Below the pieces are notes generated by a model, which did not search any database, was not told the DNA's origin, and worked only from the letters and a program-made list of their open reading frames with translations. This document shows positions 21,642 to 22,557 of a stretch of DNA of 22,557 nt, in pieces. Location: the IMG/VR virus record IMGVR_UViG_3300042868_006624, positions 1 through 22,557 of that record; one strand, written 5' to 3'. Position numbers and translations under genes: made by a program. Within the stretch, counting starts at the first letter, position 1. The number at the start of each line of letters is the position of its first letter. Source of the DNA: a virus.

Positions 21642-22557
21642 AACAAGTGCGCTAGATCCGGAAATACACTTTTACTATCAGTTCCTCGGATTCGATCCAG
21701 GTTTCTGATGTACTCTTGGAAGTCTGGAAGTAGATGGCTGTGATCCTGTGCTTCTACAAACTTCAAGATAGCCTCGTATCGTTTCCAACCATACGGGTTT
21801 ACCTTCCAAAAATTGTCGTCTTGTCGATAATTGTTCCATAACCAATCCTTAAACTCCATGAAATTTTCACGCACCTGTTGCTTGTCTTCTGCGGGCAGGA
21901 TTCTAGCACTTAGGAATGTGGGGATATACAATAGATGCATGTTAATAATGCCACCGCCAGATTCAAAGTCTTCAAATTTAAATTTATTAATTTTCTTAAA
22001 GTCTTGCTCTAGTTTCCACTTGGCAAAATTTGTTACATTTTTAATATTCAATGCCTGTACAGCGCAAGCAATACTAGTATGAATGTGTGCAGGAGTATTG
22101 TCTAACATTCGTAATGCACGTTCTATGTCAGTCCACTCGGCAGGATATCTTATATAATGATTACGCTGATCTATATCATCTATGCTAAAAGCAAATCTTA
22201 CCTGCTTAAACTCTGTCCATATATCTATCATGTTCTGATCTATAAGAACACCATTGCTATTATAGCGCAAACTGATTTGTTTACTATAACCTCTGCGAAT
22301 AATTTCTTCTAAGAACCTTTTATGTTCTTTAATCATTAATGGCTCGCCGCCGGCAAAGTATAGTTGCCTAATATGAGGAATCTGACTAAACACTTGATCC
22401 CAGAACTCAGGCTTTTCATACCAGTAGTTATTAAATTCGCTGGCATGCCATTCTACTTGTTTAAGAATGATAGGACTCTTAGTAATGCTAGTTAATTGTT
22501 TATGGTCTTGTACACATCTGATACTGTCGTGTGGACTACACATAACACACTTAAAGT
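21638..22557 (-). CDS. Radical SAM protein, N-terminus outside window
   Basis: The frame runs without a stop to the right edge of the window, giving at least 305 residues plus part of a codon. The first complete codons read Phe-Lys-Cys-Val-Met-Cys-Ser-Pro, the second and third Cys of a Cys-x3-Cys-x2-Cys site, so the first Cys and the true start lie beyond 22557. The ATG at 22543 is internal to the motif and is not the start. Phe-Ala-Gly-Gly-Glu-Pro-Leu-Met provides the SAM-binding motif, and Leu-Arg-Tyr-Asn-Ser-Asn-Gly is the following barrel strand. The visible C-terminus has no cysteine cluster like that of its neighbour, so it is probably a radical SAM domain with at most a short twitch region. 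Confidence 0.8.
   Translation of the reverse strand, partial: FKCVMCSPHDSIRCVQDHKQLTSITKSPIILKQVEWHASEFNNYWYEKPEFWDQVFSQIPHIRQLYFAGGEPLMIKEHKRFLEEIIRRGYSKQISLRYNSNGVLIDQNMIDIWTEFKQVRFAFSIDDIDQRNHYIRYPAEWTDIERALRMLDNTPAHIHTSIACAVQALNIKNVTNFAKWKLEQDFKKINKFKFEDFESGGGIINMHLLYIPTFLSARILPAEDKQQVRENFMEFKDWLWNNYRQDDNFWKVNPYGWKRYEAILKFVEAQDHSHLLPDFQEYIRNLDRIRGTDSKSVFPDLAHLL

Overview
The window is 22.6 kb of AT-rich, almost entirely coding DNA. About 25 genes sit with overlaps of the ATGA or TAATG type, and the only gaps are 12 to 53 bases. No RNA gene, insertion sequence, CRISPR array or long repeat was seen. The gene mix suggests an uncultured marine tailed phage of the T4-like/pelagiphage-cyanophage kind: radical SAM proteins, Fe(II)/2-oxoglutarate oxygenases, SGNH-like proteins, a small glycosyltransferase and several short hypothetical proteins, packed tightly with blockwise strand changes. 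This is inference. No capsid, tail, terminase or polymerase gene lies in the window, and a bacterial surface-glycan island is the main alternative.

Layout. Bases 1-11658 (+) run as one chain: two SGNH-like proteins, a sugar-type nucleotidyltransferase, a cupin, a RuBisCO-like protein, an aminoglycoside-phosphotransferase-like protein, a sugar-phosphate cyclase of the 2-epi-5-epi-valiolone-synthase type, an SDR, a glycosyltransferase-like protein, a radical SAM protein, a third SGNH-like protein, a methyltransferase-like protein, an NAD-dependent epimerase, a fused 2OG-oxygenase-like/LIC12192-like protein and a small 2OG oxygenase. Bases 11633-15753 (-) hold, in transcription order, an Asp/Asn hydroxylase-like oxygenase, a glycosyltransferase/methyltransferase-like protein, an acyltransferase-like protein, a short DegT-type aminotransferase and a StrB1-like amidinotransferase. 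Then come a radical SAM gene (15807-16883, +), another 2OG oxygenase (16872-17549, -), a + block (PP-loop ATPase, small conserved protein, second amidinotransferase, hypothetical; 17562-20301) and a - block (acetyltransferase-like protein and two radical SAM proteins; 20287 to the window end).

How the genes may work together. The central reading is a cyclitol or pseudosugar pathway. A cyclase could make a C7 cyclitol from sedoheptulose 7-phosphate. The SDR, the RuBisCO-like protein and a kinase-like protein could modify it, and the nucleotidyltransferase could activate it, much as ValA, ValC and ValB do in validamycin synthesis. The translationally coupled aminotransferase and amidinotransferase repeat the keto-to-amine-to-guanidine logic of streptidine synthesis. 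The oxygenases, radical SAM enzymes, epimerase and glycosyltransferases could then tailor and attach the product to a glycan. Each family call rests on visible motifs; the joined pathway and its product are hypotheses.
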